A DNA stretch of 35,970 nucleotides. Origin: Pinguiococcus pyrenoidosus (taxonomy: Eukaryota; Sar; Pinguiophyceae; Pinguiochrysidales; Pinguiochrysidaceae). The notes under the pieces are model-generated. The model made no database searches and was not told the DNA's origin. It worked only from the letters and a program-made list of their open reading frames with translations. Location: positions 1 through 35,970 of the forward strand of contig JAAMXY010001559.1 in NCBI GenBank assembly GCA_019677205.1. Direction: 5' to 3'. Position numbers and translations under genes: made by a program. Position 1 is the stretch's first letter. The number at the start of each line of letters is the position of its first letter. Of this stretch, positions 1-10,800 are shown piece by piece.

Positions 1-350
1 TCCAAAGATTTGCCGCCACTTCAACGATCAACCTTGTGACGGGCGGACAAGCCCCGCATGGCATGGAATCGATAATTTTGTCATTTTCGAAATGGGTTCT
101 TGAGTTGTTGAATGTTCTCCCGAAAACGCCATCGTGATTGGCTTACGGATTGAAGTTTTGTAAGTTCCTGTTCCAAGGCTGAAACAGAGGCTAGTTCCAA
201 CTATTTTAAATGTTTCAGAAGCTGCCAGAAGAGAGGAGTGCGTGAAGAGGCGCGGCGGTAGAAGTTGCGCCAAGGCAGTCCGCCAGTGGGGGCCACCGAC
301 GCCTCTCCCGTCGAGTTCGCGAGAGAGCCGAGAAAGCCAGGCGCTGGACC
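1..350. other. 5' flank of the cystathionine beta-synthase gene
   Basis: This stretch holds the upstream region of the plus-strand gene that starts at 351. I see no convincing exon, RNA gene or repeat in it. Short open frames on the minus strand run antisense into the neighbouring gene and look like shadows. A purine-rich, GC-rich leader lies directly before the start codon. Confidence 0.4.
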
Positions 351-2153
351 ATGAGTGGCCACAAGAGGAAGGAAAATGGCGACGCAAAGTGCCCCGGCAA
401 CGCTGATGTGAAGCGGCGGCGCCTTCCGAAGATAGACGGACCGGTCAACTGCGCTTGGGAGCTGGGCACCACCGCGGAGGACCCGCATGCGCACTCGGAG
501 CGGGCCACCCCGATTCACGATCGCATTCTGGATTCGGTTCTCGAGGCCATCGGCAACACGCCCATGGTCCGCTGCAAGAGGATTGCGGAGGAGGAAGGGA
601 TCGAGTGCGAAGTGCTCTTGAAGTGCGAGTTCTTCAACGCGGGCGGCAGCGTCAAGGATCGGATTGGGAAGCGAATGATCGAGGACGCCGAGGCCTCCGG
701 GCGAATCAAGCCCGGTGACACCCTCATTGAACCAACGAGCGGCAACACCGGAATTGGCCTGGCACTGGCAGCTGCGATCAAGGGCTACCGAATGATCATC
801 ACGCTGCCCGAGAAGATGAGCCGCGAGAAGGTCAATGTGCTGAAGGCCCTCGGAGCCGAGATCATCCGGACGCCGACGGAAGCCTCCTTCGACTCTCCGG
901 AATCGCACATTGGCGTCGCCCGGCGGCTCCAGCGGGAGCTGCCCAATGCCCACATCCTCGATCAGTACGGCAACCCAAGCAACCCTCTGGCGCACTACGA
1001 TGGCACCGCGGAGGAAATCCTGGCGCAGTGCGACGGACGCGTCGACTACGTCGTCGTTGGCACGGGCACCGGCGGAACTCTCACCGGCATCGCGCGGAAG
1101 CTGAAGGAACGCATCCCGACGTTGAAAGTCGTCGGCGTGGATCCGAAGGGAAGCATCCTAGCGCTGCCGGACTGCCTGAACGACGAGAAGCGTCTCCAGT
1201 CCTACAAGGTCGAGGGCACAGGCTACGACTTCATCCCGACAGTGCTGGATCGGGACATCGTGGACACGTGGATCAAGACGGACGACTTCGAATCGTTCAT
1301 CATGGCCAGACGACTGATCCGCGAAGAAGGACTGCTATGCGGTGGAAGCAGCGGAGCGAACGTCGCTGCCGCGATCAAGGTACGTCGCGCACCGGTCTCC
1401 TTTCCCGGCCTCGTCGCATCCAGTCACGGACCTGCTGCGCACCTGCAGGTCGCCCGCACGCTTCCGTCAGGCAAGCGCGTGGTCGTGATCTTGCCAGATT
1501 CGGTGCGCAACTACATGACCAAGTTCCTGAGCGACAGCTGGATGTTTGAGAACGAGTTTGTCGACAACCGCGTCATCCGTCGCCCCACGCGAGTGTCCTG
1601 GTGGTCCCGCTGCCGAATCTGCGAACTGTCTCTTCAGGCTCCGCTGACCATCATGCCTTCCCTGACGTGTGAGGAGGCCATCGAGCTCCTGAGCCAAGAA
1701 GGGATCGACATGGTTCCCGTGGTGTCGGAAGATGCGAAGATCCTGGGCGTCGTTACGGAAGGCAACCTCACTGCTCTGCTGACGTCGGATCGCGTGCGAC
1801 CCAGCGACGACGTTGCCGCGGCCATGTACCGTTCGTTCACGCAGGTCAACCTCAACACTCCGCTTTCCGAGCTGGCTGACATCTTCGACCGCGAGCCGTA
1901 CGCTCTCGTGGTGACCGAGCAGCGCTGCTACGGCGGCTCAAAGGCCGACGACGGAACCAAGCACGAGATCTTGCGCGCGGTGGTAGCTGGAGTGGTGACG
2001 CGGATCGATCTTCTCCGCTTCATAAGTAAGAAGGGCAAGGAGCGCGTCCCTCAGCAGGGGCAGCTGCCCCGAGTCTCCACCGTCGACCGGCTGATTCAAG
2101 GATCGAGGGCCGAGAACGGTTCCGGCTCGCCGAATGACCTCCTGCAAGCTTAG
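351..2153 (+). CDS. CBS: Cystathionine beta-synthase (heme- and PLP-type, with C-terminal CBS region)
   Basis: The enzyme condenses serine and homocysteine to cystathionine in cytosolic transsulfuration. The PLP fold is clear: GGSVKDR carries the PLP lysine (K102), followed by PTSGNTGIGLA and the GTGTGGT phosphate-binding loop. Residues C34 and H46, in a CxWxLG...PHxH context, align with the heme ligands C52 and H65 of human CBS (spacing one residue shorter), so heme binding is likely. A C-terminal regulatory CBS-domain region begins near LSLQAPLTIMPSLTCEEA. A probable intron lies at 1380-1448: 69 nt, GTACGT donor, CAG acceptor, phase 0, no stop. Removing it restores the family spacing between AAIK and VARTLPSGKR and gives about 577 aa. 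The ATG at 351 is the first in frame. The 3' end converges on a transporter gene. Confidence 0.93.
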   Translation: MSGHKRKENGDAKCPGNADVKRRRLPKIDGPVNCAWELGTTAEDPHAHSERATPIHDRILDSVLEAIGNTPMVRCKRIAEEEGIECEVLLKCEFFNAGGSVKDRIGKRMIEDAEASGRIKPGDTLIEPTSGNTGIGLALAAAIKGYRMIITLPEKMSREKVNVLKALGAEIIRTPTEASFDSPESHIGVARRLQRELPNAHILDQYGNPSNPLAHYDGTAEEILAQCDGRVDYVVVGTGTGGTLTGIARKLKERIPTLKVVGVDPKGSILALPDCLNDEKRLQSYKVEGTGYDFIPTVLDRDIVDTWIKTDDFESFIMARRLIREEGLLCGGSSGANVAAAIKVRRAPVSFPGLVASSHGPAAHLQVARTLPSGKRVVVILPDSVRNYMTKFLSDSWMFENEFVDNRVIRRPTRVSWWSRCRICELSLQAPLTIMPSLTCEEAIELLSQEGIDMVPVVSEDAKILGVVTEGNLTALLTSDRVRPSDDVAAAMYRSFTQVNLNTPLSELADIFDREPYALVVTEQRCYGGSKADDGTKHEILRAVVAGVVTRIDLLRFISKKGKERVPQQGQLPRVSTVDRLIQGSRAENGSGSPNDLLQA

Positions 2154-2461
2154 GACCCCACAAAGGATGAACGGGTGCTCAAGGGCATAGATGCACTACA
2201 ACCACGATGCACGCTCTGTCTCCCGCTATTCGCATAGTTTCTCGCCGAATCGCTGTGGCATCAGTGTAAATATCTAAAGTAGCCTCTGTACCCAGGGCTG
2301 GTTGCTAGTGCTTGGAGTGGAAGTCTTGCACGTAAGAAAAGGTTGCGCGAGTGATGAAGCTTCCCGAAGTGATAGGATGTGATAGGACGTGAGGAACTTC
2401 CAAGCAGTTTTGTCGCTTTCTACGGTTCATCACTCATGCCAAAGAGCCTCCGAGCGAACGG

Positions 2462-2528
<67 letters not shown>

Positions 2529-2823
2529 AGGCATCGCACGCTGCAGGCAGCTCGATCAACGCCCGGCTAGGCGAAGTCCTCGCGGAGCACATCCCCGATC
2601 ACCCCAGGTCATGGAGCTCCAGTCAGGGTACCTCGTCGCCCCCTGACATCACGCATGCCGTGTCGTGGGCACAGGTGCGGCAGGAGCAGGGATCTACAGA
2701 TGCCTGCACGAGGACTATCGTGTCTTCCCCCGCCGCGGACCCGCGGCGGCATCGCGCTGGCTGTCTACATGGCATGTCTTCCGAGCGGCATGGTCTATCA
2801 GATGAGCGCATGTGGCCTCCTTG
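2154..2823. other. Convergent spacer between CBS and the transporter gene
   Basis: This holds the two 3' flanks. Apart from the tetranucleotide array at 2461-2528 I see no gene. If the shorter terminal exon of the neighbouring transporter is used, the spacer extends to 2904. Confidence 0.4.
2461..2528. repeat. (GCCT)17 microsatellite
   Basis: Seventeen perfect GCCT units run without interruption. The array is open in more than one frame, so it yields artefactual PACL-repeat frames, but nothing around it supports coding. Confidence 0.97.
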
Positions 2824-4148
2824 TCATGTATGCAGCCACTCCTCTTCGTCAAGGCTGAAGTCTGTCTCTAGTGCCGAGAGGTCTGATCTTAGCAAGCCTC
2901 GGACCTAGCAATCAGCAGGGTGGTCAGACCGGCCCGCTTCCAAAAGAGTCTCAACCTGAGGGCATGATGCGGATATCCATGTGTCAGGCTCCTCTCGATG
3001 CACGCCCCCCTTGCTCCCAGATCACGCATGCCACTCACCTCTTCCTGCTTCTGTGTCTCTGAGCGCCCGCTTTCGTGCTTTGCCTCATCGATCTCCTTCC
3101 CCTCGGCGGCGACGCTGACAAAAAGTCCCGCAACTAAACGAGGAAACGAGGCAAGCTTGAGGGCTGAGGCTTCTCTCGCTCCTCCGCACGTCAGAGGCGA
3201 GCAGAAGCTCCACGTACCAACTAGGACTCCTCCGATGTACTCAGAGAGCCCTGGCAGCTCCCCGAACACGAAGATGCTGAGCACGGCGGTCCCAAGCGGC
3301 TGGGCGGTGCAGTAGACCGTCGCAATCGACGGGCTCAGATACTTCACGACAATACTCCAAGCGTTGTAGGCATAGAAGGTGGCCACGATGGTCGCGTAGG
3401 CGACGCTCAGCCAGGCGCCCGATTCCCCTTCGAAGAACATTTTGTCCCACGTGAGGGTCCACGACATCGCGAGGATCACCATCATCGTGAACGAGGATCC
3501 AACGGTGTAGTACGCGCAGGTGACAAGCGTCGGCGGGTACTTCTTCGTGAGGGGCTTGGACAGTATGAGCACAATCGCAGTCGACATGCACTGCGCGATC
3601 GTCACGATGGTGCCCACCGACTCGTTGAGCGGGTCGCTCTTCTCGTTAAGGTCCTCCGGTCCCAGCTCCACAACGACTGCCCCGATCACCGCGAGGAAGA
3701 TGGCCCCCATCTTCATCAGGCGGATTGGCTCGATCTTGCAGCAGATGCTGAGCAGCGTCGCCCACACAGGGATGGTCGGCTGGAGAATGGCGAAGCGATC
3801 GGCCGAGATGAAGTCGAGCGCCACCAGCGCGCCCACGACGTTGATGAAGCTGAAGAAGCCAGTCCAGAATATCCGGGGCATGTCGCCCGGTTGAATGCTG
3901 GACAGCGAGTAGCCGCGCGAGCGGCACAGACAGTACATGAGCACCGTGGAGAGCACTTCCCGGTAGGCGGCGAAGACGAAAGGGTTGGCCCCTTCGACCA
4001 TGGTCTCGCGCGCGATCACATGCCATCCGCTGAAGGCCAGTTGAATCGACAGGCCCATCAGGTGGTAGATGGTGGGGTTATTGGGCGCCTGGAGCCAGTG
4101 ATAGCCCTTGTTCATCTCCAGCCATGCCAGCTGCAGCATCGCCGACAT
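2824..4148 (-). CDS. EamA/DMT-family membrane transporter
   Basis: This is a drug/metabolite-superfamily carrier with about ten hydrophobic segments in two EamA-like halves. The first half contains NPFVFAAYRE and QPTIPVWATLLS. The second contains CTAQPLGTAVLSIFVFGE followed by IGGVLV. The substrate cannot be told; the closest general resemblance is to plant WAT1-like exporters. Splicing: the donor at 3217 (GTACGT) joins the acceptor ending at 3134 (intron 3134-3217, 84 nt, phase 1), which restores IGGVLVVAGLFVSVAAEG. A second donor (GTGAGT) lies at 3038 and two acceptors are possible. The one before 2904 gives a 26-residue acidic tail ending at 2824 (about 368 aa). The one before 2955 gives a 16-residue tail ending at 2905. 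The start ATG at 4148 has an in-frame stop close upstream. Confidence 0.85.
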
Positions 4149-4646
4149 GGCGCAGAACCAAAAGCCGCACTATCCGCGGTCGACCTGGCGCTGGGCACCC
4201 CTGTCTTCTCGAGCCAGTGCCAGGGTTCTCCAGCCGGCAAAGGATGCTACGGGTCTCGTGCGCGTCGAAGCGCTGGCTTGTGGCGCCTCCGGCTGTCGTG
4301 CGTGTTCCTTGTGTGGCGCGGAAGGGAAATTTGATCGAAGCTGCTCCGATGCTCCAGCTGTCTATGCGGCTGGTAAGTCGATTCGAATCGCGTTGGAGCA
4401 CCGATGCATGACTGTGCGCCCAACGTGTATCGCGAATTCTCTGACTGTCCGGGAAGTTTTCAAGTTTGGAGAGCTTTCGACGTGCTGACAGCGTTGCGTG
4501 TCAGCAATTTCGCTTACTTCGGCCGGGGACTGTTCGTCGACGCCAGTTTTGGTGCTTCGGTGCGTCGGAAGCCTGAAGCCACGAAGCGACAGTCTCAGAC
4601 GCTGAGGGTGCTGGTACTGTACCCTTCCAGGGCTTTGTCGACGTAT
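4149..4646. other. Spacer between the transporter 5' end and the MORN gene 3' end
   Basis: It should hold the promoter of the transporter gene and the 3' UTR of the MORN gene. Short plus-strand frames have no recognisable motif. The only structure I see is the inverted repeat at 4342-4408. Confidence 0.4.
4342..4408. repeat. Imperfect inverted repeat with an inner perfect palindrome
   Basis: Arms 4342-4356 and 4394-4408 are complementary at 12 of 15 positions. Between them lies the perfect 12-nt palindrome CGATTCGAATCG at 4379-4390. RNA or single-stranded DNA from here could form a branched hairpin. It resembles part of a tRNA but lacks a proper T-arm and is too short. Confidence 0.5.
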
Positions 4647-7075
4647 CTAGATGCCAGGAGCTTCGAGCTCTGAGGATTCCGCGTCGGGTGGGGCGGCCTG
4701 CGGATCTTCGAGCGCAGCTGCTAGGCGCTTGGCGAAGTCGTCAGCGTCGACTTGGAGCCTCGGTACGTTGGCCCCGCTCTCCGTGCCACCGGGCCAGAGC
4801 GGCTGGAGACTCGATTTCCTAGGCATGCACCATTGTCGTCACGACGTCCGGTCGAGCCAGGAGCCGCACGCCGCCCACCCCACGTACCACATCTTGTGCT
4901 CGCCCCCCTGAAACGTCGCCGCGCGCCAGCGACCGCTCGGATAGGTGAGGATCGCGTCTCCGTAAACTTGGCCCCGGTGGAACATCCCCTCGATGGACGT
5001 CCCGTCGCTTCGCCACATCTTGGGATCAGGAGAGGTGGCAGGGAAAAAAAAGCAGCACAGCGCTCAGCTTGGGTAGAAACAAGCGGGGGTTGGCGCTGCA
5101 GCATCGTAGGACTTCTTCTCAAGCTTCGGTACCTGTCCGAGCCCTGTCCGCTCGTCGTCGATCCACCTTCCGACGTAGCGCAGCGTCCGATACATCGCAT
5201 CCACGCCGCCGAGATGCAGGCGCTCTGGATCGCCCTTCTCCGCATCCGGAATGTACTCCATCCTCCCAGCACCATTTCGCCGACCTTCCCGAGCCAAAAA
5301 CAGGGCGCATCGAGATGAGTAGCTTCAGACCTGCAAGACGGACATCCGTGCAAGCTACCGTGCTTCCATTCACCGACGTAGACCCGACCATCGCAGCATG
5401 TGAACTTGCCGTGTCCGTGGAACTCCCCGTTCTCGTAGCTGCCGACGAAGTGGCAATATCCTGGCAGATTCCCGGTGTGTCGTCAGCGGCGTAGATGGAC
5501 TGGCTGGCAGCGTGCTTCATACCGTGACCGGGATGTTTGTACCCCAGAGGGCAGCGAAAGGGTGTTCCGGCTGAATTCCCCCACGTCTCCCGTCCGACGC
5601 CCCACTTGGCATTCTTGAAGAACGAGCCTTCCGCGGGTCGCCCGTGGATCTGATGAGCAAGGACTTGCCGACATCTCGCCGGCGCTGAAGCATAAGTACC
5701 TTCGAACTTGGCGCTGTTCCCCTTGAAGATGGTTCCCTTGCCCGACATGTAGTCGTCCCGCCAAGCGCCCTCGTAGCGGCTGCCGCTGACCCAGACTCTC
5801 ACGCCGAATCCATGGCGCTTCCCGTTCGGCTTGGGAAACACCACGTTGCAATCGGGTAGGGTCGTCGTCGCACAGTACTGCCCCTCGTAGTAGCCTCCGT
5901 CGGAAAAAGTATACTTGCCCTGCATGAGAGCGAAGCAGCATTGCTCACGATAGCCTGAGACATGGCATGGCGCGGCGCGCGATCGAGTGGGAGCGCCACA
6001 ACTGGCTGACCTTCCCGTGAAACTCCCCGTTGTAGAAGTCTCCTTCGTATTTCTCGCCATGCACCTTCGAGAGGCAGCCTTGCCCGTGGAAATGTCCGCG
6101 TTCCCACTGGCCGGCGTACTCGTCCCCGTTTGAATATCTCATGCAGCCCTCTGTATCGCAGGCGTGATCCCGACATCAGGAAGGGCGCTCTTCGCGGTTT
6201 AGCTCGACGCAAGTTCTCGTCCTCACCTCCGTGCGGAAGACCGTTCTTAAAACGACCAGCGTAGCTGTTCCCATTCGAGTACACCCTCTTCCCGCGTCCA
6301 TCCATGAAGCCGTGGACGTAGTGGCCCTCGTAATATCCTCTGCGTCAGTTCGCAGCACTCAGCCGCTTCAGCAACTTGAGACGCACGCGGAAGCCAAAAA
6401 AACCGTCACCTCTTGAAAGCCCAGACGAATTTGCCTTTGCCATGGAAGAGCCCAGCGCGCGTGTCTCCTGCGCAAGGTGTCCAAGCCCGGCATGAGCCTG
6501 GGGACCTTGACGCGAGCAGCGGAGACCGGGGAAACGTACCAGTGTAGGTGTCTCCGTTGGCGTAGTCAATCTTGGCAGGTCCACTAAGCTTGCCTCGTGC
6601 CCATTCGCCAACATGCCTGTCTCCATTCTTGCACGTGTATTCGCCGTGACCTTCAAACAGGTCGTTCTCGAAGAAGCCCTCATAGCTATCTCCGTCTCCG
6701 AGAACTTGCAGGCCGCGACCACATTTCCGGCCCTTTGCCCAGAACCCCTCGTATCGAGCAGTCCTGTTGAAAGGGATCTGTGAGCGTGGTCTGCACCTGA
6801 TGTCCACTGCCCCTGAGGAACCGGGACGCGCCATACCTTATGATCTGAGCATCTTTCATGAACGGTGCATAGGTCATGATCCCAAAGCCGTGGAAGAGGT
6901 TTTCCTCAAAGTTTCCAACATACTGATCGCCATGGACGAAGAACAGGCTACCGCGCCCTTCGCGCAAGCCATTCACAAACTCGCCCTCGTACACGTCCCG
7001 GTTGGGATACAACCTCCGGCCCTTCTTGTATACCCGCCCATCCTCGCCGATCCGCCAGGAGGTGCTTGTCGTCAT
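4647..7075 (-). CDS. MORN-repeat protein, 11 exons
   Basis: The spliced product is about 551 aa and consists almost wholly of roughly 16 MORN repeats (YxGxxxxGxxxGxGxxxx), for example DVYEGEFVNGLREGRG, DSYEGFFENDLFEGHG and DEYAGQWERGHFHGQG. MORN arrays usually bind membranes or scaffold cytoskeletal and flagellar proteins; the exact role is unknown. Exons on the minus strand: 7075-6837, 6763-6540, 6467-6410, 6339-6227, 6150-6011, 5919-5700, 5627-5523, 5460-5359, 5284-5133, 5018-4888, 4818-4647. All ten introns are GT-AG and 69-114 nt, the total of 1656 nt is divisible by three, and repeats continue in register across most junctions. The last exon encodes a non-MORN acidic tail ending ESSELEAPGI. 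The start is the ATG at 7075; an upstream out-of-frame ATG terminates quickly. Confidence 0.85.
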
Positions 7076-7840
7076 TTCACCTTTGGTACGAGGAGGTGGA
7101 TCCACCGATGCCCATCAAACTGAGCGCCTTTCCAGAACGATCCAAAAAGCAAAGACGAACATACGGTATGTGCGGACACCACCAAAGCTGGTGACTCCTT
7201 GTCTGCAAGCTGCCACCAGCGCTTCTGCGCAAGGTTCTTTGCGCGCCACGGACGCTGCCAAGGTTCCCGGAATCTACACCGCCGGCACTCGAAACCTGAC
7301 GAGCTTCGATGAGGGGCGCGGACCGAGAATCCATACAAAAATGATCCCGACTCGACCAGAGGACCAGAGAGACCCAGGACGAATCCTGCAGAAAAAGGAG
7401 ACCCTTCAGCCGCCACGGACGTTCGCATCTCCTAGAAAACAAGTGGTGCTGCGGTTGCGGTGCCACGTGATGCTGGATTGTACAGCCTCGAGAGGCAGGC
7501 AGGGGGAAGGACCTCCGTAGCATTCCACCAATGACCACAGCGGATTCCGGCCGGGACTCTCCGCGCAGAAACGTTGGAGGAACATGCAAGGGTCCCGGGA
7601 GCAGTTCGTGCTAAAGCTGCGATGCCCTAGCGCTTGCAGTGTCTAACTCCGCACATGAATAGTAGCGAGGAGGGGCGGCTGCACCGTTCCCGGCGTCTCT
7701 CCTGAGTTCAAGGCCGAACGGTGGGCCAAGTGGCCAGCTGGGCGTCCTCGCGAAAGGTCTGGGAAGTGCTGGGAGCCACGCCAGGAGCGAGAGACGTATT
7801 TTGAGGTGTAGCATCCAGCGTTTCTGAGGACGCAGTTGCC
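7076..7840. promoter_or_regulatory. Shared divergent upstream region (MORN gene / antiporter gene)
   Basis: About 765 nt separate the start codons of two divergently transcribed genes, so both promoters must lie here. I see no conserved core-promoter motif, RNA gene or convincing extra exon. Confidence 0.45.
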
Positions 7841-10800
7841 ATGCAGGACAAGAACGTTCGCACCTTCGCTAAGGGCTGCTACGTCGACCTGGACGAGGTA
7901 TCTCCCGAGCACACCTGGTCCATCCAAAGCCGCTGGAACTACGGCGTGCAGGAGCAGATGCGCGATCACCTGTTCTCCTTCCCGGAGGTCAGCATCCCCG
8001 GGTTGTTGCAGATCTGCAAGGATCTCGAGAGCAGCTCGGTGCAGCTAGACGTGGACGTCAAGAGCTACAGTGAGCTGTGCCGCGTCGCCTGCAAAGCCTC
8101 CGCCGCCAGAATGGGACTGGCCTTCGGCCAGGAGGCCGAGATGGTGGAGGCGCTGTCAAGCAAAGTGCTGGGCAAGGCGTGTCCCGGCCGCGGCACGCTG
8201 GCGCCAACCTCCGATGAGACCACTGCCAGCCTTAACATTTTCTGCAGCCCGCGTCTCCGCGGCAAGGCTCGCGACTCCGCCTTCGTCCTCTGCCGCCTGC
8301 GCAAGCCGGTCCGCATGTGCCGCGACAGCGCCATGCCGACACGCATCGGCGCCTTCTGGGTCGGCACGGCCGAGGCGCGACCGCAGGTGCTGCAACTGGC
8401 CGGGTCGTTCGCCGGACTGCTTTGCGACAAAAACTTCCGCCGCATCATTCAGCACAGCTCCAGCGTCGACGAGCTGCGCTACGGCCTCAGTCGGCATCTG
8501 GAAGACATGGTGGTGGTGCCTCGGGTTCACGTGTCTCGTGCGCTGTTCCCCAGCGCCGCGTCGCCGCCCAACTGCGACGACATCTCGTCGGTCATCGTGA
8601 ACCGCATCCTGAACGACCTGGACACCACGCACCGTCCGATGCGAGAATCCCGCACGCGCGCCGCGCAGGAACAGCGCGGTAGCTTCATGGAAGAGCGCCA
8701 CAAGGAGCTGCACGTGAGCATGCACGAGCTCAACGGCGACGGGCAGAAGGTGCCGCTGCACCGCTGGCACAACGGCTTGCGCCAGGACGCCAACAACACG
8801 GGCCACAAGGTGGACTGGGAGAACCCGCACCTGCCGCACCTGTCCTTCCAGCATGTGCTGGAAGCGGTCCAGGACCTGGGCCCACAGAGCGTCTGGCTGG
8901 AGGACAGCGCTCAAGAGGAGCTGGGCCCCTACCAGCGCGCCGGGCAAAGCCTGCTGGCGCAGATGCGGGCTCTGGGCGTACGCCTAGAGAGCGCGGAGGC
9001 GACATTGTACATATTATCCTCGGGGTCGTTGGACGCCAAGTACCACTTGTCCCGCTTGTCTCGCGTGTCCAGGAACACCAAGGAAGCAAGCAGTGACGCG
9101 GCGACGGCCAACGACACCGGCGAAGTGAGCGCTAGTCTGCCATCGAGCCGCCTGCACCACAGCGGCGCCGAGCAGCGCAGCAGCCGCGACACGCAGGTAG
9201 AGAGGCGCATCAGCTTCGCCTTGCATGTCACGAGTCCCACTCGACTGCGGAAAGGCCATGGTGGCAGTTCCATACGCGAGTCGCGGGTACGGCTCTCGCA
9301 TTCGTCGCGCCGGACCAACGCCGAGCTGGAGTCGGCGCTGTTCCTGGAGGAAGAGAAGCGCTGGCCGCAGGGGACCATGGAGGTTCTGTGTCTCCATACC
9401 CCGCTGCTCAAGGTTGGTCAGACGCTCAAGGCGCTGGTGCGCGTCACGTCCGGCTCTGGGTCTTTGGTATCCAAAGCGTCCGCAGACAGCGCGCCACTGC
9501 GCTGGGTGGCATGTGTACTGGGCTCCTTATACGACCGCGACTCCACGTTCGACATCGGACGAGCATACGGGACGCTGTTCAGCAGTGACGACGTCTTCGA
9601 CGTGTGCGACGAGGCGCAGACGCCCGAAGCCGTGGTACGGAGCTTGGAGAAGTATGTCAACGCCGTGCGCGTGGTCCCGCGCGCTCGCAACGTGAACGCG
9701 CTCACGCGCGTGGGCCTGCGCGCCATCGAACTGGGCAGCCGCTTCTCGCGCAAGATCCTCATGCGGGTGCGGCGCCACCGCCAGAGCCAGCAGGTGTCCA
9801 AGTGGAAGTCGAAGCAGCTGGCCTTGGTGCACACGCTGCGCCACGAGCGCCGCTTCCTCAAGCGCATCGCGGCGATGTGCGAGCGCTACTCGCTCCCGCT
9901 GCTGCTGGGCGCCGTCGCCGCGCTGATCATGGCCAACGTGTCGCTGGAAAGCTACGAGCGCCTCGTGGGCGTCCACAAAGACGGCGACAACGTCGAAATC
10001 ATACCCGGCGCCAAGCTCTTCGGCCACGCGCTTACCATTCACTTCGTGGTGAACGATATCTTCATGGTACTGTTCTTCGGCCTGGCGGCCAAGGAGGTCA
10101 CCGAATCCGTCTTGCCCGGCGGCAGCCTCAACCCTGTGCGGCGCGCGATGTCGCCCCTCCTGGCCACGCTAGGTGGCATCTGCGGCCCCGTGGCGCTCTA
10201 CATGCTGTGCGTGAGTCTGTTCCACACGGCCGGCCACTTCGACGACCTGAACGACTGCGACGAAGCGGAAGCGGCGGCGGAAGCGGCGGCGGGAGCGGAT
10301 GGTACCACCTGCAGCGACGTCGGCCTCCCGACGCTCCTGATGGGTTGGGGCGTCCCCACGGCCACGGACATCTCGTTGGCGTGGATGGTGGCCAGCTTGG
10401 TCTTTGGATTGGGCCACCCGGCCATCGACTTCCTGCTGCTGCTGGCGGTGGTGGACGACGGCATGGGGCTCATCATCCTGGCGGTGTTCTACCAGGACCC
10501 CGACAAGCCTGTGGCGCCCATGTGGCTCAGTCTCATCCTGGTGGCCATGGCCGTGGCCTGGGCGCTACGTCTGCGTGGCTCCAGGAGCTGGCAAGTCTAC
10601 ATGCTGGTGGCGGGCCCCATCGCGTGGTTCGGTCTGCTGCTGGCGCACGTGCATCCGTCGTTGGCGCTGGCCCCCATCGTCCCGTTCTTGCCGGCCATCG
10701 ACGCCGAGGTGGCCGAGCTGGATGAGACCTTGGACACCACGCTGCACCAGGAGATGATGCGCGAGCACAGCATGCACTTCACCAACGAATCGGCCAGCTC

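Noticed and set aside
2389-2646. Cys/Leu/Pro-repeat small proteins over the GCCT array
   Set aside because: They are produced only by the microsatellite being open in several frames.
4342-4408. tRNA gene
   Set aside because: The outer stem resembles an acceptor stem, but the enclosed length is too short and the T-loop lacks the G53-C61 pair; it is better described as a hairpin.
9604-10725. Second plus-strand frame of 373 codons inside the antiporter
   Set aside because: It is an Arg/Gly/Pro-rich frame-shifted shadow of the NhaA coding sequence, whose own frame has all catalytic residues.
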